A DNA stretch of 64,000 bases. Source: a bacterium. GTDB lineage: Bacteria > Cyanobacteriota > Vampirovibrionia > Gastranaerophilales > Gastranaerophilaceae. Of the stretch, positions 16,563 through 25,036 are shown in pieces. Under the pieces are notes generated by a model. It had not been told where the DNA came from, did no database searches, and saw nothing but the letters and a program-made list of their open reading frames with translations. The translations under genes and the position numbers were made by a program. Positions within the stretch are counted from its first letter, which is position 1. Every line of letters begins with the position of its first letter. The stretch lies in NCBI GenBank assembly GCA_017941035.1, contig JAGAXG010000003.1:44552-108551 (forward strand), given 5' to 3'.

Positions 16563-16633
16563 ATAGTTTGTACATGCATGTTACAACAACATGTCAAATT
16601 TGTAACATTACTAAATAAAAATCGTAACAAAAG

Positions 16634-16662
16634 TTTACATTTATTATTTTTTATGATATAAT
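16634..16662 (+). promoter_or_regulatory. aroQ promoter, leaderless arrangement
   Basis: TTTACA (16634-16639), 17 bases, TATAAT (16657-16662) with extended TGA, then six bases to the ATG. Confidence 0.75.
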
Positions 16663-16668
16663 GCGAGC

Positions 16669-17124
16669 ATGGTTAAAGATTTAAATATTTTAGTAATAAA
16701 TGGTCCTAATTTGAATATGCTTGGGGTCAGAGAACCTGAACAATACGGTTCAAAGTCATATAAGGATATTGAAATGGAATTGCATGAATATTCTTTTGAA
16801 TTAGGTGTAAATTTAGAAATTTTCCAGAGCAATTTTGAAGGCGAAATAGTTGAAAAAATACAATATGCTCTAGGTAATTTTGATGGAATAATAATTAATG
16901 CCGGAGCATATACTCATACGAGTGTTGCCATTCGTGATGCTCTTTTAGCGGTAAAAATACCGACTGTAGAGATACATATTTCCAATATATATCGTCGTGA
17001 AGAATTTCGTCATGAGTCTATGTTTGCGGATGTTTGTGTCGGTCAGATTTGCGGGTTTAAAATAGATAGTTATAAATTGGGTTTGCAAGGATTGGTTAAT
17101 TTTTTAACCAGTGCAAATGATTAA
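16669..17124 (+). CDS. aroQ: 3-dehydroquinate dehydratase, type II
   Basis: AroQ dehydrates 3-dehydroquinate to 3-dehydroshikimate, step three of the shikimate pathway. The 151-residue protein shows the type II signatures [18 protein letters not shown] (with the catalytic Tyr), [30 protein letters not shown] with the catalytic His region, and [17 protein letters not shown]. The promoter's -10 box is six bases from the ATG and there is no ribosome site, so the mRNA is probably leaderless. A bidirectional terminator follows. aroB and aroK lie about 43 kb away at 59146-60689. Confidence 0.96.
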   Translation: MVKDLNILVINGPNLNMLGVREPEQYGSKSYKDIEMELHEYSFELGVNLEIFQSNFEGEIVEKIQYALGNFDGIIINAGAYTHTSVAIRDALLAVKIPTVEIHISNIYRREEFRHESMFADVCVGQICGFKIDSYKLGLQGLVNFLTSAND

Positions 17125-17157
17125 AAAAAAGCGATGCTTATGCATCGCTTTTTTTTA
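17123..17157. terminator. Bidirectional terminator between aroQ and the convergent gene
   Basis: AAAAGCGATGC-TTAT-GCATCGCTTTT with A run before and T run after. Confidence 0.9.
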
Positions 17158-17172
17158 TGTGTATTTTATTTA

Positions 17173-17502
17173 TTATTTTTTTGCAAACTCTTGTTGTATT
17201 TGTTCCATAAATTTAAGGGTATCTTCTTCAGAATGTTCTGAGGCATATTTATCAATAGCATCATTTAATGTTTGAACTAATTCAGGATGTTTTTCCATGA
17301 ATTTAATATCATTTTCAATAGTATCAGCTGTCGCAATTTGGGATTTTCCTAATGATGCAGCAGGCATGTTTTTCAAATCATTAATTTCTTTCTTTTCTTC
17401 GGAAATCGGTTCTGCAACCGGAGCTGCCTGTTCTTCAACAGTAGGTGCTGGTTGTAAGTTTTTAAAGTTTACGTTGTTTAAATTGTTGTCAATTTCTCTC
17501 AT
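17173..17502 (-). CDS. Hypothetical protein with Pro/Glu-rich N-terminus
   Basis: The 109-residue protein starts MREIDNNLNNVNFKNLQ, has a Pro/Ala/Glu-rich low-complexity part (residues 18-45) and a helical C-terminal half (FMEKHPELVQTLNDAIDKY, FMEQIQQEFAKK). No signal peptide or membrane segment is seen. It has a weak ribosome site (GCAGG) and uses the shared terminator with aroQ. Function is unknown. Confidence 0.6.
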   Translation of the reverse strand: MREIDNNLNNVNFKNLQPAPTVEEQAAPVAEPISEEKKEINDLKNMPAASLGKSQIATADTIENDIKFMEKHPELVQTLNDAIDKYASEHSEEDTLKFMEQIQQEFAKK

Positions 17503-17666
17503 ATTTTACCTGCTTTCGGTTTTTTCATGTATTTTACGTGTCCGTTCTTTATAAACCCGTAAATATTTTTTTTTGCTACTTTTGTTTAAAAAAAATTACA
17601 AAAATTTACACAAATATTTTTCATGTTATTATGAATTATATAATATAATAGGAAGTGATGCAAATT

Positions 17667-18773
17667 ATGAACTTGGATAAACTTTTTAAAAGATTTGAAC
17701 GTTTTATTGGTGCATCGAAAGTTGTTAAAGATTTCCCGGATTCAGTTATTTTTGTTGATGGGGAAGGCTATATTACTGATGCAAACAATAAGGCATGTGA
17801 ATGTTTTAATTTGCATAGTGGAATAAATCTTGTAAAATTAAGTGATTTTATTGAAAATGGAATGAATTGTGCAAAAGATTCAGTAAAATTAAAGAAACCT
17901 GTTTTGGCAAGTGTTAGAGTTGATGGTAAAGAATATTTTGTTGAAATAAATGCTTCAAAACGCCGAAGTGGTTATTGTTTAGCAATAAGAGATATAACCA
18001 AACTTACAAATGAAAGTTTGAAAGAGAAAAAAATAGAACAATTTAACGGTGAAAAAAATGCAATGATTGTTAAAATTGAAGATGAAATTAAATCTCCGAT
18101 AAATTCAATATTAGGGTTCTCAAAATCTCTATTAGAAGATGAAAATATTACTGAAAAACAACGGAAATATTTAGGCATAATACGTTCAAATGCACAGGAT
18201 TTATATGATTATTTGGATAAATTTATAGAATTTACTTATGCGGAATCTTTGTTATATGAACCTGAAATGCAAAGATTTGATGTTGTTTTAGTGCTTAAAA
18301 ATATTCTAAAAGGATTTGAATTACAATTTAGAGAAAAGAATTTGGAATTAGTTTTTGATGCTGATTTGTGGGAAAAACGTACTATTTATACCGATATAAA
18401 GGCTTTAAAAAAATATTTAAAAAATATAATTGAAGTTTCATTGTCAATGACAAAATCCGGTGGTATAACTATTCGTCTGAGTGCTCCTGACGAAGCAGTT
18501 TCTTTTGGATATGGTTTAAAAGAACATGTCCCTTATTTGCAGATATCAATACAGGATACCGGAGAAGGAATTGAACAAGAAAATAAAAAATATTTATGTA
18601 ATCCTTATTTTTGGATTGAAAAAGGCAAAAAATATTTTACCAGAGCTTTGAAACTTGGCTCTGCAAGTATTTTGATCAAGAGGTCAGAGGGATATTTTGA
18701 TATCTCCTCCGAAGTAATGCAAGGAACACTTTTTAATATTATTATTCCGGTTGAAAAGGATGAAAATGAGTAA
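17667..18773 (+). CDS. PAS-histidine-kinase-like protein with degenerate catalytic motifs (pseudokinase)
   Basis: This 368-residue soluble protein has a PAS-like domain (about residues 20-115), a HisKA-like helical pair and a HATPase-like domain. At the H-box, [14 protein letters not shown] aligns with SHELRTPLxxIxGF, so the phospho-accepting His is Asp. In the N-box, [12 protein letters not shown] aligns with LxNLLxNAxKFT, so the second Asn is lost; the G1 box IQDTGEGI survives but the GLGL G2 box is replaced by LKLGSASI. It is thus unlikely to be an active kinase. GGAAG upstream favours the ATG at 17667. It overlaps the start of the ABC ATPase gene. Confidence 0.75.
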   Translation: MNLDKLFKRFERFIGASKVVKDFPDSVIFVDGEGYITDANNKACECFNLHSGINLVKLSDFIENGMNCAKDSVKLKKPVLASVRVDGKEYFVEINASKRRSGYCLAIRDITKLTNESLKEKKIEQFNGEKNAMIVKIEDEIKSPINSILGFSKSLLEDENITEKQRKYLGIIRSNAQDLYDYLDKFIEFTYAESLLYEPEMQRFDVVLVLKNILKGFELQFREKNLELVFDADLWEKRTIYTDIKALKKYLKNIIEVSLSMTKSGGITIRLSAPDEAVSFGYGLKEHVPYLQISIQDTGEGIEQENKKYLCNPYFWIEKGKKYFTRALKLGSASILIKRSEGYFDISSEVMQGTLFNIIIPVEKDENE

Positions 18774-19758
18774 AGTAATTTTAAAAAATATAAAAAAAGC
18801 TTATGATAACAATAAAGTAGTAATTAATAATGTTAATCTTGAAATAAAAGACAAGGAATTTATAGTTCTTGTTGGTGCTTCAGGTTGTGGCAAATCTACA
18901 CTTTTAAGAATGATTGCCGGATTAGAAGATATTACAAGCGGTGAAATTTATATTGGGGATAAAAAAGTAAATAATATACCTCCAAAAGACAGAGATATTG
19001 CTTTTGTATTTCAAAGTTACGCATTGTATCCGCATATGACTGTCAGAGAGAATATAGCTTTTGGACTAAAAATGCGAAAAGTTTCAAAAGCAGAAATTGA
19101 AAGAAAAGTTAAAGAAGCCTCAGAAATTTTGAATTTAACTGAATATTTAGACCGCAAACCGAAACAATTATCAGGAGGTCAAAGGCAGAGAGTTGCTTTG
19201 GGGCGTGCAATTGTTCGTAATCCAAAGGTATTTTTAATGGATGAACCTTTATCAAATTTAGATGCAAAATTACGAGTCCAAATGCGTTCAGAAATAAAAA
19301 AACTTCATGAAAAATTGCAAACTACATTTATTTATGTTACTCACGATCAAACAGAAGCTTTGACTATGGGAGATAGAATTGTTGTTTTAAATAACGGTGA
19401 TATTCAGCAGGTAGATAGTCCTGATGAAATTTATAATAATCCGAAAAATACTTTTGTAGCAGGTTTTATAGGGTCTCCACAGATGAATTTTATACAAGGA
19501 AGTGATTTAGGTTTAGATGAAAATATTTTATATGGTATTCGTCCTGAAAAAATGATAAAATCTGATGGCGATATTAAATTAACTGTAAATGTAGATATTT
19601 CTGAAATGCTTGGAAGTGAAAAAATAGCATATTTTAATATTGGTGATCGAAGATGTTCAGCTGTCTTATCATCCGAATTTAACATAGGGAAAACATTGGA
19701 TTTATCTATTAAAAAATCGGATTTGTATGAATTTGATAAAAACGGAATCCGAATTTAG
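18766..19758 (+). CDS. ABC transporter ATP-binding protein, MalK/UgpC/MsmX type
   Basis: The 330-residue ATPase has Walker [13 protein letters not shown]-loop [14 protein letters not shown], signature [15 protein letters not shown], Walker [17 protein letters not shown], the His switch [11 protein letters not shown] and a short C-terminal regulatory OB/TOBE-like part (GIRPEKM). This is the sugar-importer (CUT1) ATPase family. AAAAGG six bases upstream favours the ATG at 18766 over 18751/18760. No permease or binding protein is adjacent, so it may serve several importers, as MsmX does in Bacillus. It overlaps the pseudokinase gene by eight bases, implying coupled translation. Confidence 0.88.
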   Translation: MSKVILKNIKKAYDNNKVVINNVNLEIKDKEFIVLVGASGCGKSTLLRMIAGLEDITSGEIYIGDKKVNNIPPKDRDIAFVFQSYALYPHMTVRENIAFGLKMRKVSKAEIERKVKEASEILNLTEYLDRKPKQLSGGQRQRVALGRAIVRNPKVFLMDEPLSNLDAKLRVQMRSEIKKLHEKLQTTFIYVTHDQTEALTMGDRIVVLNNGDIQQVDSPDEIYNNPKNTFVAGFIGSPQMNFIQGSDLGLDENILYGIRPEKMIKSDGDIKLTVNVDISEMLGSEKIAYFNIGDRRCSAVLSSEFNIGKTLDLSIKKSDLYEFDKNGIRI

Positions 19759-19759
19759 T

Positions 19760-20407
19760 TTAAAAAGATATAAATAAGATTATTCCAATGGTAATTATTA
19801 AAGAAATTCCTACGATTATCCAAAATATCGGAACCCCCGATTTTTGTGGAACTGATTTCATAGATGTAACTTGCATTTTTGACTTTTTATTTTTGGCGGA
19901 TTTTTTAATGTTTTTTTCGGCTTTCTCTTTAGCTTCCAAATAACTTTCAGAAAGTGATTTTTTTGATTTATTCCCTGTAATCATTAATTCAGTATCATAT
20001 CTGAGCTTTAAAATTTTTTCGTTCGCTTTTTTATAATAAACTGCGTAGCTTATTCCTATTTCGAATGCTCTTTGTAAGCATTCAAGTGCTTTCATTCCAT
20101 CTTGTTTAACTTCATCTGCGTGAACAGAGTTGTTCCCTTGTTTTTTCAAAAAATATAAATCATCAATAAATTCTTTCTCTTGAGCCCAACCTTGTCCTTT
20201 GTCCTTTAAAGTCGCGAGCATTTCGTCAAAAGTAACTTCATTTGAACGATTTTTCCCTAAAACATTACGGCAAATTTTTTCACCAAAACGCCTTGTTTGC
20301 CCTGTGCATTGTTCAAAGAATTCTGCACGATAAAGTCTTTCTGCATCATTTATAATTTCATACAAATTTTTATCTATATTTTTTAAAAAATCAAAATTAC
20401 CAGCCAT
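19760..20407 (-). CDS. DUF4145-like protein with C-terminal membrane anchor
   Basis: The 215-residue protein has an N-terminal helical domain (residues 10-120) with the DUF4145-like pattern: RRFGEKICRNVLG, then FDEMLATL, then FLKKQGNNSVHADE. A Lys-rich linker follows, and a single hydrophobic segment ends the protein (IFWIIVGISLIITIGIILF), predicting a tail-anchored inner-membrane protein. DUF4145 occurs in restriction and other nucleic-acid-associated proteins, but no such partner is adjacent. TAAAAT ends six bases before the ATG, so the mRNA may be leaderless. Confidence 0.7.
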   Translation of the reverse strand: MAGNFDFLKNIDKNLYEIINDAERLYRAEFFEQCTGQTRRFGEKICRNVLGKNRSNEVTFDEMLATLKDKGQGWAQEKEFIDDLYFLKKQGNNSVHADEVKQDGMKALECLQRAFEIGISYAVYYKKANEKILKLRYDTELMITGNKSKKSLSESYLEAKEKAEKNIKKSAKNKKSKMQVTSMKSVPQKSGVPIFWIIVGISLIITIGIILFISF

Positions 20408-20423
20408 AGAAATATTTTACAAT

Positions 20424-20452
20424 AAAAAAGGCAGTTTATTAACTGCCTTTTT
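20424..20452 (-). terminator. Terminator of pgi
   Basis: AAAAAGGCAGTT-TATT-AACTGCCTTTTT, symmetric flanks; it separates pgi from the DUF4145-like gene on the minus strand. Confidence 0.85.
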
Positions 20453-20470
20453 ATAGTAAATATGTATTAA

Positions 20471-21769
20471 CTATGATATTCTTCCAGGAACAACAACTCC
20501 ACCCTTTAAATTCTTTTTATAGAATTCAACGTGCGGTTGAAGTACTGAATCTAAAACTTCAGGGAAGCTTTGAGCATTCATAATTCTTGAAACAATTTCT
20601 TGATAAACAGTAGCGAATGCTCTTAATTGAGTTAATCTTCCTGCTGCTTCCGCACTTAAACCCATACCATTGGTTTCTATTCTTTCAACAAATAATGAAC
20701 CTGTAACTGAATAAGATTTTGTTAAAGCATCTATGTAGCTTTCTGAATTTTCGCGGCAAACACCTTTGTCAACAGGAACTGTCAATGCAAATACAAGTTT
20801 ATTTGCAGGATTAAAATGTGCTTCTGCGGAGTGATGCATTGCATCAGGAACTTTTGCAACTTGTTTCAATGTATCTTTAACAGATTCATTTTGCATTTGA
20901 GCATGCCAATATACTGTGTTTTCAAAAATGGCTCCCATATATTGATGCACTGAAGCATCAATGCCGTTTGATTTAGCTTCTGCCCAAAATATACCTTCTT
21001 TTAATGCATCATTTACTTCTAAATCTGTTGTTAAAGCTTCAGAAGAAACATTTTGAGCTGAATTTAACATTGTAATCATATCTTCTTTTTTCATTCCTGC
21101 GTAAGCAAGAGTAAATAAAGCGTGATCGTCAAATGCAGAAAATCTTCCGCCTACATCATCGTGAATATACAAATCTCCTAACCAACCGTTTTCATTTGAC
21201 GTTCTGCGAAGTTCTGATTTTTCCGCATTGCAGTCTGTTACTGCAATAAAGTGTTTATTTGATAATGCTTTCGCTTCTTCTTCTGACTTGCCTTGAGATT
21301 TGTATGCTTTAATTAACAAATCCCAAATCCTAAGCATTCCATCTTTGGTTTCAAATGTCGAACCTGATTTTGATGCAACTAAATAATTTGAAGATGTTAC
21401 ATCATTACCTAATCTGTACAAAAATCTTTCAAAACTTGAAGAATCTATATCAGAATAAAATTCAATATCACTTCTATTGATATTTAATCCATTGATTGAA
21501 AGCATGTGTTCAACAGTATGCTTTGATCCTCCAATACCAAGAATACTCAAAGTTTTTGCTCCTGTTGCAGATTTTAAACTTGAAACTAATGAATAAATTT
21601 CATCTATTCTTTTTAATTGTTCTGAAGGTAAATTTACCCAATTTAGAAATTGTCCCTTATTATTTGCTCGTGAAGAAAATTCTTTTACAAATTCAGAAAC
21701 TTTTGATGAATACTTACTAAAATCAATTCCATAGAATTGTGTTGTTAAACTTGAACTTTTAGTCAACAT
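20471..21769 (-). CDS. pgi: Glucose-6-phosphate isomerase
   Basis: Pgi interconverts glucose-6-phosphate and fructose-6-phosphate. Motifs: LGIGGSKHTVEHML near residue 85, SKSGSTFETKDGML (phosphate-binding SIS fold), VGGRFSAFDDHALFTLAYAG and QLRAFATVYQEIVS. An AAAGGA site six bases upstream selects the ATG at 21769, giving 432 residues; the frame is open to 21802 without support. A 10-bp palindrome TGTGTACACA (21786-21795) lies in the upstream region. A terminator follows. The sequence is divergent from the Escherichia type but keeps the isomerase core. Confidence 0.9.
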   Translation of the reverse strand: MLTKSSSLTTQFYGIDFSKYSSKVSEFVKEFSSRANNKGQFLNWVNLPSEQLKRIDEIYSLVSSLKSATGAKTLSILGIGGSKHTVEHMLSINGLNINRSDIEFYSDIDSSSFERFLYRLGNDVTSSNYLVASKSGSTFETKDGMLRIWDLLIKAYKSQGKSEEEAKALSNKHFIAVTDCNAEKSELRRTSNENGWLGDLYIHDDVGGRFSAFDDHALFTLAYAGMKKEDMITMLNSAQNVSSEALTTDLEVNDALKEGIFWAEAKSNGIDASVHQYMGAIFENTVYWHAQMQNESVKDTLKQVAKVPDAMHHSAEAHFNPANKLVFALTVPVDKGVCRENSESYIDALTKSYSVTGSLFVERIETNGMGLSAEAAGRLTQLRAFATVYQEIVSRIMNAQSFPEVLDSVLQPHVEFYKKNLKGGVVVPGRIS

Positions 21770-21853
21770 GCTTATCCTTTCTTGTTGTGTACACATTAGC
21801 ATTTTACTATAAAAATTTTTAATATAACACTTAACTTTTTAATAAATATAGTT

Positions 21854-21865
21854 TATAATATTAAT
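21854..21865 (+). promoter_or_regulatory. -10 box for a leaderless HD-protein transcript
   Basis: TATAAT (21854-21859) ends six bases before the ATG, with TTAACT about 17 bases further upstream as a possible -35. It resembles the box ATAGTTTATAAT seen before the pilin-like genes. Confidence 0.55.
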
Positions 21866-22672
21866 ATGAAATCAGCAAAAGAAGTAACAACGGAAACAAA
21901 AATTTTAAACAGATTAAAAAATAATCCAACCTGTTTAAAATTAGTAAATTATTTATTTGCAGATGAAGAATTGCAAGCAATTCAAGATTATGCAAATAAT
22001 GTATCTATTCGTCGTCTAGGTTTTAATGACCATGGCCCGGTGCATATGCGCCAAGTAGTTAAAAATGCTATAAAAATGTTAGATATTCTTCATGATTTTG
22101 GGATTAAAACATCATTAGAAGATGAAGAAGTCGGGACATTTGAAGATAGTATGTGTGCCGTGATTCTTGCCGGTTTTATGCATGATATGGGTATGGCAAT
22201 AGGTCGTCAAAATCATGAAGAGTTATCTGCTCTTTTAGCGCAACCTATTATAGACAGAGCATTAATTTATATGTTTCCTAATGATTTGCGTAAAAGAGTA
22301 ATTATAAAAACTATGGCTACAGAGGCTATTGTCGGTCACATGTCATCGCATAAGGTCCATTCAATAGAAGCCGGAGTTTTACTCATTGCTGACGGATGCG
22401 ATATGACAAAAGGCAGAGCAAGAATTCCTCTTGCAATAAATACTGCCCCGAAAGTTGGGGATATTCATAAATATTCTGCAAATGCAATAAAATGGATAGG
22501 AATACATCATGGTCAAAGACTTCCAATAAAAATTGATATAGAAATGACTTCAGAAGTGGGATTTTTTCAAATAGAAGAAGTTTTATTGGAAAAAATAAAT
22601 GCCTCACCTGCTAAAAAATTTGTAGAACTTTATGCGGGAGTTGAAGGCGAAGAAAGAAAATGTTATTTATAA
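21866..22672 (+). CDS. HD-domain metal-dependent phosphohydrolase
   Basis: The 268-residue protein contains an HD domain: an early His in FNDHGPVHMRQVVKNAI, the HD pair in LAGFMHDMGMAIGRQNHEELSA and a later His/Asp in ATEAIVGHMSSHK and LLIADGCDMTKG. These residues fit the metal ligands of the HD superfamily (nucleotide phosphohydrolases and phosphodiesterases). No second domain is visible. It is monocistronic between its own promoter and a terminator. Substrate is unknown. Confidence 0.82.
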   Translation: MKSAKEVTTETKILNRLKNNPTCLKLVNYLFADEELQAIQDYANNVSIRRLGFNDHGPVHMRQVVKNAIKMLDILHDFGIKTSLEDEEVGTFEDSMCAVILAGFMHDMGMAIGRQNHEELSALLAQPIIDRALIYMFPNDLRKRVIIKTMATEAIVGHMSSHKVHSIEAGVLLIADGCDMTKGRARIPLAINTAPKVGDIHKYSANAIKWIGIHHGQRLPIKIDIEMTSEVGFFQIEEVLLEKINASPAKKFVELYAGVEGEERKCYL

Positions 22673-22676
22673 AATG

Positions 22677-22704
22677 AAAAGAGAAAGTTTCCTTTCTCTT
22701 TTTT
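22677..22704 (+). terminator. Terminator of the HD-domain gene
   Basis: AAAAGAGAAAG and CTTTCTCTTTT enclose a TTTC loop, followed by T residues. Confidence 0.85.
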
Positions 22705-22744
22705 AATGTACAGTTGTGGGTTGTAAAATAAGGTATTATTCAAG

Positions 22745-22762
22745 TGCTAGCTGTACCTAACA
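22745..22762. promoter_or_regulatory. Second DtxR-box-like site, not upstream of a visible gene
   Basis: TGCTAGCT-GT-ACCTAACA has the same 8-2-8 architecture as the site at 23208 and an identical right half; the left half matches at six of eight positions. It lies between the HD gene's terminator and the dtxR stop. Confidence 0.35.
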
Positions 22763-22781
22763 CAAAGGTTGTAAAAAAATA

Positions 22782-23186
22782 TTATAGTTTATTTTTGTTA
22801 TTAATCCAGAAATCAGTAAATTCGTGAATTTTTTCAAGAACATTTTTAGAAATTATGTGTTCTATTTTGCAAGCATTTTCGCTTGCTTCATTTTTTTCAA
22901 TTCCTAAAACTGTTTCAAAAAAGTTTTCCAAAGTATGGTGCTTGTTGTATATCTCGGATGCTTGCTTTATTCCTTCTTTAGTAATAGAAATAGCTTCATA
23001 ACTATTGTAATTTATTAATTTTTTTGAAACAAGTTTTGAAAGTGCCTCAGATACTGAAGCTCGTGAAATATTCATTTGACGGGCAAGTTCAGCTCCCTTT
23101 AGCTGTTTATTATTCAGATGAGCCAAATATATTACTTCTAAGTAATCTTCCAATCCTGAGGATAAGTTTTTATTTTTTGTTTTCAA
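22782..23186 (-). CDS. DtxR-family metal-dependent transcriptional regulator
   Basis: The 134-residue protein has the winged-helix region GLEDYLEVIYLAHLNNKQLKG ... ISRASVSEALSKLVSKKLI and a dimerisation/metal domain with conserved HHTLENFFETVLGI and KIEHIISKNV, the short (no SH3 domain) form seen in MntR/SirR-like Fe2+ or Mn2+ repressors. The start codon is TTG, chosen because AAGGAG lies six bases upstream. A palindrome 20 bases before the start suggests autoregulation. No metal transporter gene is adjacent, so the regulon lies elsewhere. Confidence 0.88.
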   Translation of the reverse strand: MKTKNKNLSSGLEDYLEVIYLAHLNNKQLKGAELARQMNISRASVSEALSKLVSKKLINYNSYEAISITKEGIKQASEIYNKHHTLENFFETVLGIEKNEASENACKIEHIISKNVLEKIHEFTDFWINNKNKL

Positions 23187-23207
23187 TGATCTCTCCTTTA
23201 TTATTAT

Positions 23208-23225
23208 TGTAAGGTAAACCTAACA
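23208..23225. promoter_or_regulatory. Candidate DtxR operator upstream of dtxR
   Basis: TGTAAGGT-AA-ACCTAACA is an 18-bp imperfect palindrome (seven of eight positions pair) just upstream of the regulator's ribosome site, the expected place for autorepression. Confidence 0.6.
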
Positions 23226-23250
23226 CTTTGTCAAGTATTTAAAAATTGAA

Positions 23251-23280
23251 AAAAGGCTTACTGTTTAGTAAGCCTTTTAT
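23251..23280 (-). terminator. Terminator of the LysM protein gene
   Basis: AAAAGGCTTACT-GTTT-AGTAAGCCTTTT; symmetric A/T flanks. Confidence 0.85.
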
Positions 23281-23302
23281 TTTATGTTTAATCAAACTTC
23301 AC

Positions 23303-24532
23303 TTATGCTGTTAATTTTAATTTTTGATTTGTATGAATTATTACTGTGCGATTGTTTTTTTCATATTTTAGATTGTTTAATTCTAAAATTTCTTTAGTAC
23401 GTTTTGCAATTTGTGCGTTTGTTGGTTTAGCACCATTATTTTCGCTTGCGATTTGAGCTTTGGCAATATTCCAGATATTATCACCAGTTTTTACAGTGTA
23501 TTCGCCTGATTCATTAACTTCAAATTTTGGTTTAGCTTCGGCTTTATCTGCTTTTTTACTATCAACTTTTTTCTCTGCTGGGACAGCTACTTTTGCTGAA
23601 TCTTTAGCGGTAGTGTCTTTTTTCTCAGCCGGGACAGCTACTTTTGCTGAATCTTGAGCGGTAGTGTCTTTTTTCTCAGCCGGAACAGCTACTTTTGCTG
23701 AATCTTGAGCGGTAGTGTCTTTTTTCTCAGCCGGAACAGCTACTTTTGCTGAATCTTGAGCGGTAGTGTCTTTTTTCTCAGCTGGGACAGCTACCTTTGC
23801 TGAATCTTGAGCGGTAGTGTCTTTTTTCTCAGCCGGAACAGCTACTTTTGCTGAATCTTGAGCGGTAGTGTCTTTTTTCTCAGCCGGAACAGCTACTTTT
23901 GCCGAATCTTGAGTGGTAGTATCTTTTACTGCCACAGGAATAACTGTTTTCCCTGAATTATTTTTATCTGTTTTTTTAGTTTCTTTTACTTTTCCTGAGT
24001 CTTTATTACTTGTGTCTTTAGCTTTTTCGGCATCTTTTTTTGTGTCTGTTTTAGTTTTTTGTTGTTTAGTTTGTTTCTTTGTCCCGACGTTTGTTGCTTC
24101 TTTGTCATTATCGGCAAAAAATTTCTGAGCAGCTTTATAAATTACTTCAGTCGCAACTAAAATACCCCCAATTATTAATCCGATTTTCCCCACTCTTTTA
24201 AGAGTTTTTCCCGCTTTACTAAATGTGCTTGCTTTAGGCATTTTGGCAAGTCTTTCTGTTTCTTCTGCTGTTTGAGAAACAAATTTACCGCCTTTTTTTA
24301 CTGTTTTACCACCATATTGCGGAGCTTTTTGTTCTTTTGATGTGATTTTTTCATTTAGATATTCTCTGTAAGTGTTACTTTTTCCGTTTAATTCATTTCC
24401 AATTTCAGGTGTTTGTTTGCTCATAGAAGCTTTTTTTGCATTTTCTTTTTTTACATCAGCTAAAGTTTTTTGTTTTTCTACAGGGCGTCTTCCTGTATGA
24501 AATTTAGACGCACCAATTCTTTGTGAACCCAT
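23303..24532 (-). CDS. LysM protein with one membrane segment and seven 17-residue repeats
   Basis: The start at 24532 (MGSQRIGASKFHTGRRP) has AAAGGGG nine bases upstream; an ATG at 24580 has none. The 409-residue protein runs: a basic N-terminal region, a hydrophobic segment (VGKIGLIIGGILVATEVIY, about residue 130), a Lys/Thr/Asp-rich stretch, seven copies of a 17-residue unit (KDTTAQDSAKVAVPAEK), then a LysM domain (GEYTVKTGDNIWNIAKAQI) with a PTNAQIAKRTKEIL insertion before its second half. LysM binds peptidoglycan glycans, so the repeats would span the periplasm from the inner membrane to the wall. Monocistronic. Confidence 0.85.
   Translation of the reverse strand: MGSQRIGASKFHTGRRPVEKQKTLADVKKENAKKASMSKQTPEIGNELNGKSNTYREYLNEKITSKEQKAPQYGGKTVKKGGKFVSQTAEETERLAKMPKASTFSKAGKTLKRVGKIGLIIGGILVATEVIYKAAQKFFADNDKEATNVGTKKQTKQQKTKTDTKKDAEKAKDTSNKDSGKVKETKKTDKNNSGKTVIPVAVKDTTTQDSAKVAVPAEKKDTTAQDSAKVAVPAEKKDTTAQDSAKVAVPAEKKDTTAQDSAKVAVPAEKKDTTAQDSAKVAVPAEKKDTTAQDSAKVAVPAEKKDTTAKDSAKVAVPAEKKVDSKKADKAEAKPKFEVNESGEYTVKTGDNIWNIAKAQIASENNGAKPTNAQIAKRTKEILELNNLKYEKNNRTVIIHTNQKLKLTA
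23570..23926 (-). repeat. Seven tandem 51-bp repeats inside the LysM gene
   Basis: Seven in-frame 51-bp units encode KDTT(T/A)(Q/K)DSAKVAVPAEK. The first (KDTTTQ) and last (KDTTAK) copies differ by one residue from the five central ones; the DNA differs at a few third positions. Copy number could vary by recombination. Confidence 0.9.
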
Positions 24533-24716
24533 TCTCAAATTCCCCTTTCGTTTATAACTAAATATTTTCCCCGTACCCATATAAAGTTTTTTTTTATTTC
24601 AAAATTGCCTAATAAATTTAAAATGCTTTACATTCCTTAATAAAATCTCCTACAAATGGAGTATGTCAAAAACTTCTAAAATCTTATAATAAAAGAAAAA
24701 GGGGAGATTGTTGTTT

Positions 24717-25031
24717 ATGTTAAATGATACAATTGACAATGCAATGGTTCGTGCTCAAAAGTTTGAACGACACAATAGAACTGTTAGATTTAGTTCAAAT
24801 GTTTTTAAGAACATGGCTAGAGATAATAGTGTTGAAGTTGAAATAATGAAGCGTAAATTATCTGAATATATTAAACAGCAAGAACCTGAAGTGCAATCTG
24901 ATGAAATTTCTGAATATATTAAGGAAGATCCTGATAGTATTTCTGTTGATGTTAAAATAAATTCAGAGCCTATGGGATTACCGTTTTTCAGATCTATTAG
25001 AGCAAAATTACAACAAGTTTATGGGTATTAA
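24717..25031 (+). CDS. Hypothetical protein, 104 residues
   Basis: GGGGAG ten bases upstream favours the ATG at 24717 (MLNDTIDNAMVRAQ) over TTG codons at 24708/24711. The protein is mixed-charge and helical with two similar short segments (SEYIKQQEPEVQSDE and SEYIKEDPDSISVD), and ends RAKLQQVYGY. No signal, membrane segment or known family is seen. It is followed by another small gene after five bases, so the pair is probably one transcript. Confidence 0.6.
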   Translation: MLNDTIDNAMVRAQKFERHNRTVRFSSNVFKNMARDNSVEVEIMKRKLSEYIKQQEPEVQSDEISEYIKEDPDSISVDVKINSEPMGLPFFRSIRAKLQQVYGY

Positions 25032-25036
25032 ATATT

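Noticed and set aside
23570..23926. Regular 51-bp repeats as a CRISPR-like array
   Set aside because: The units are contiguous without spacers and encode an in-frame 17-residue repeat.
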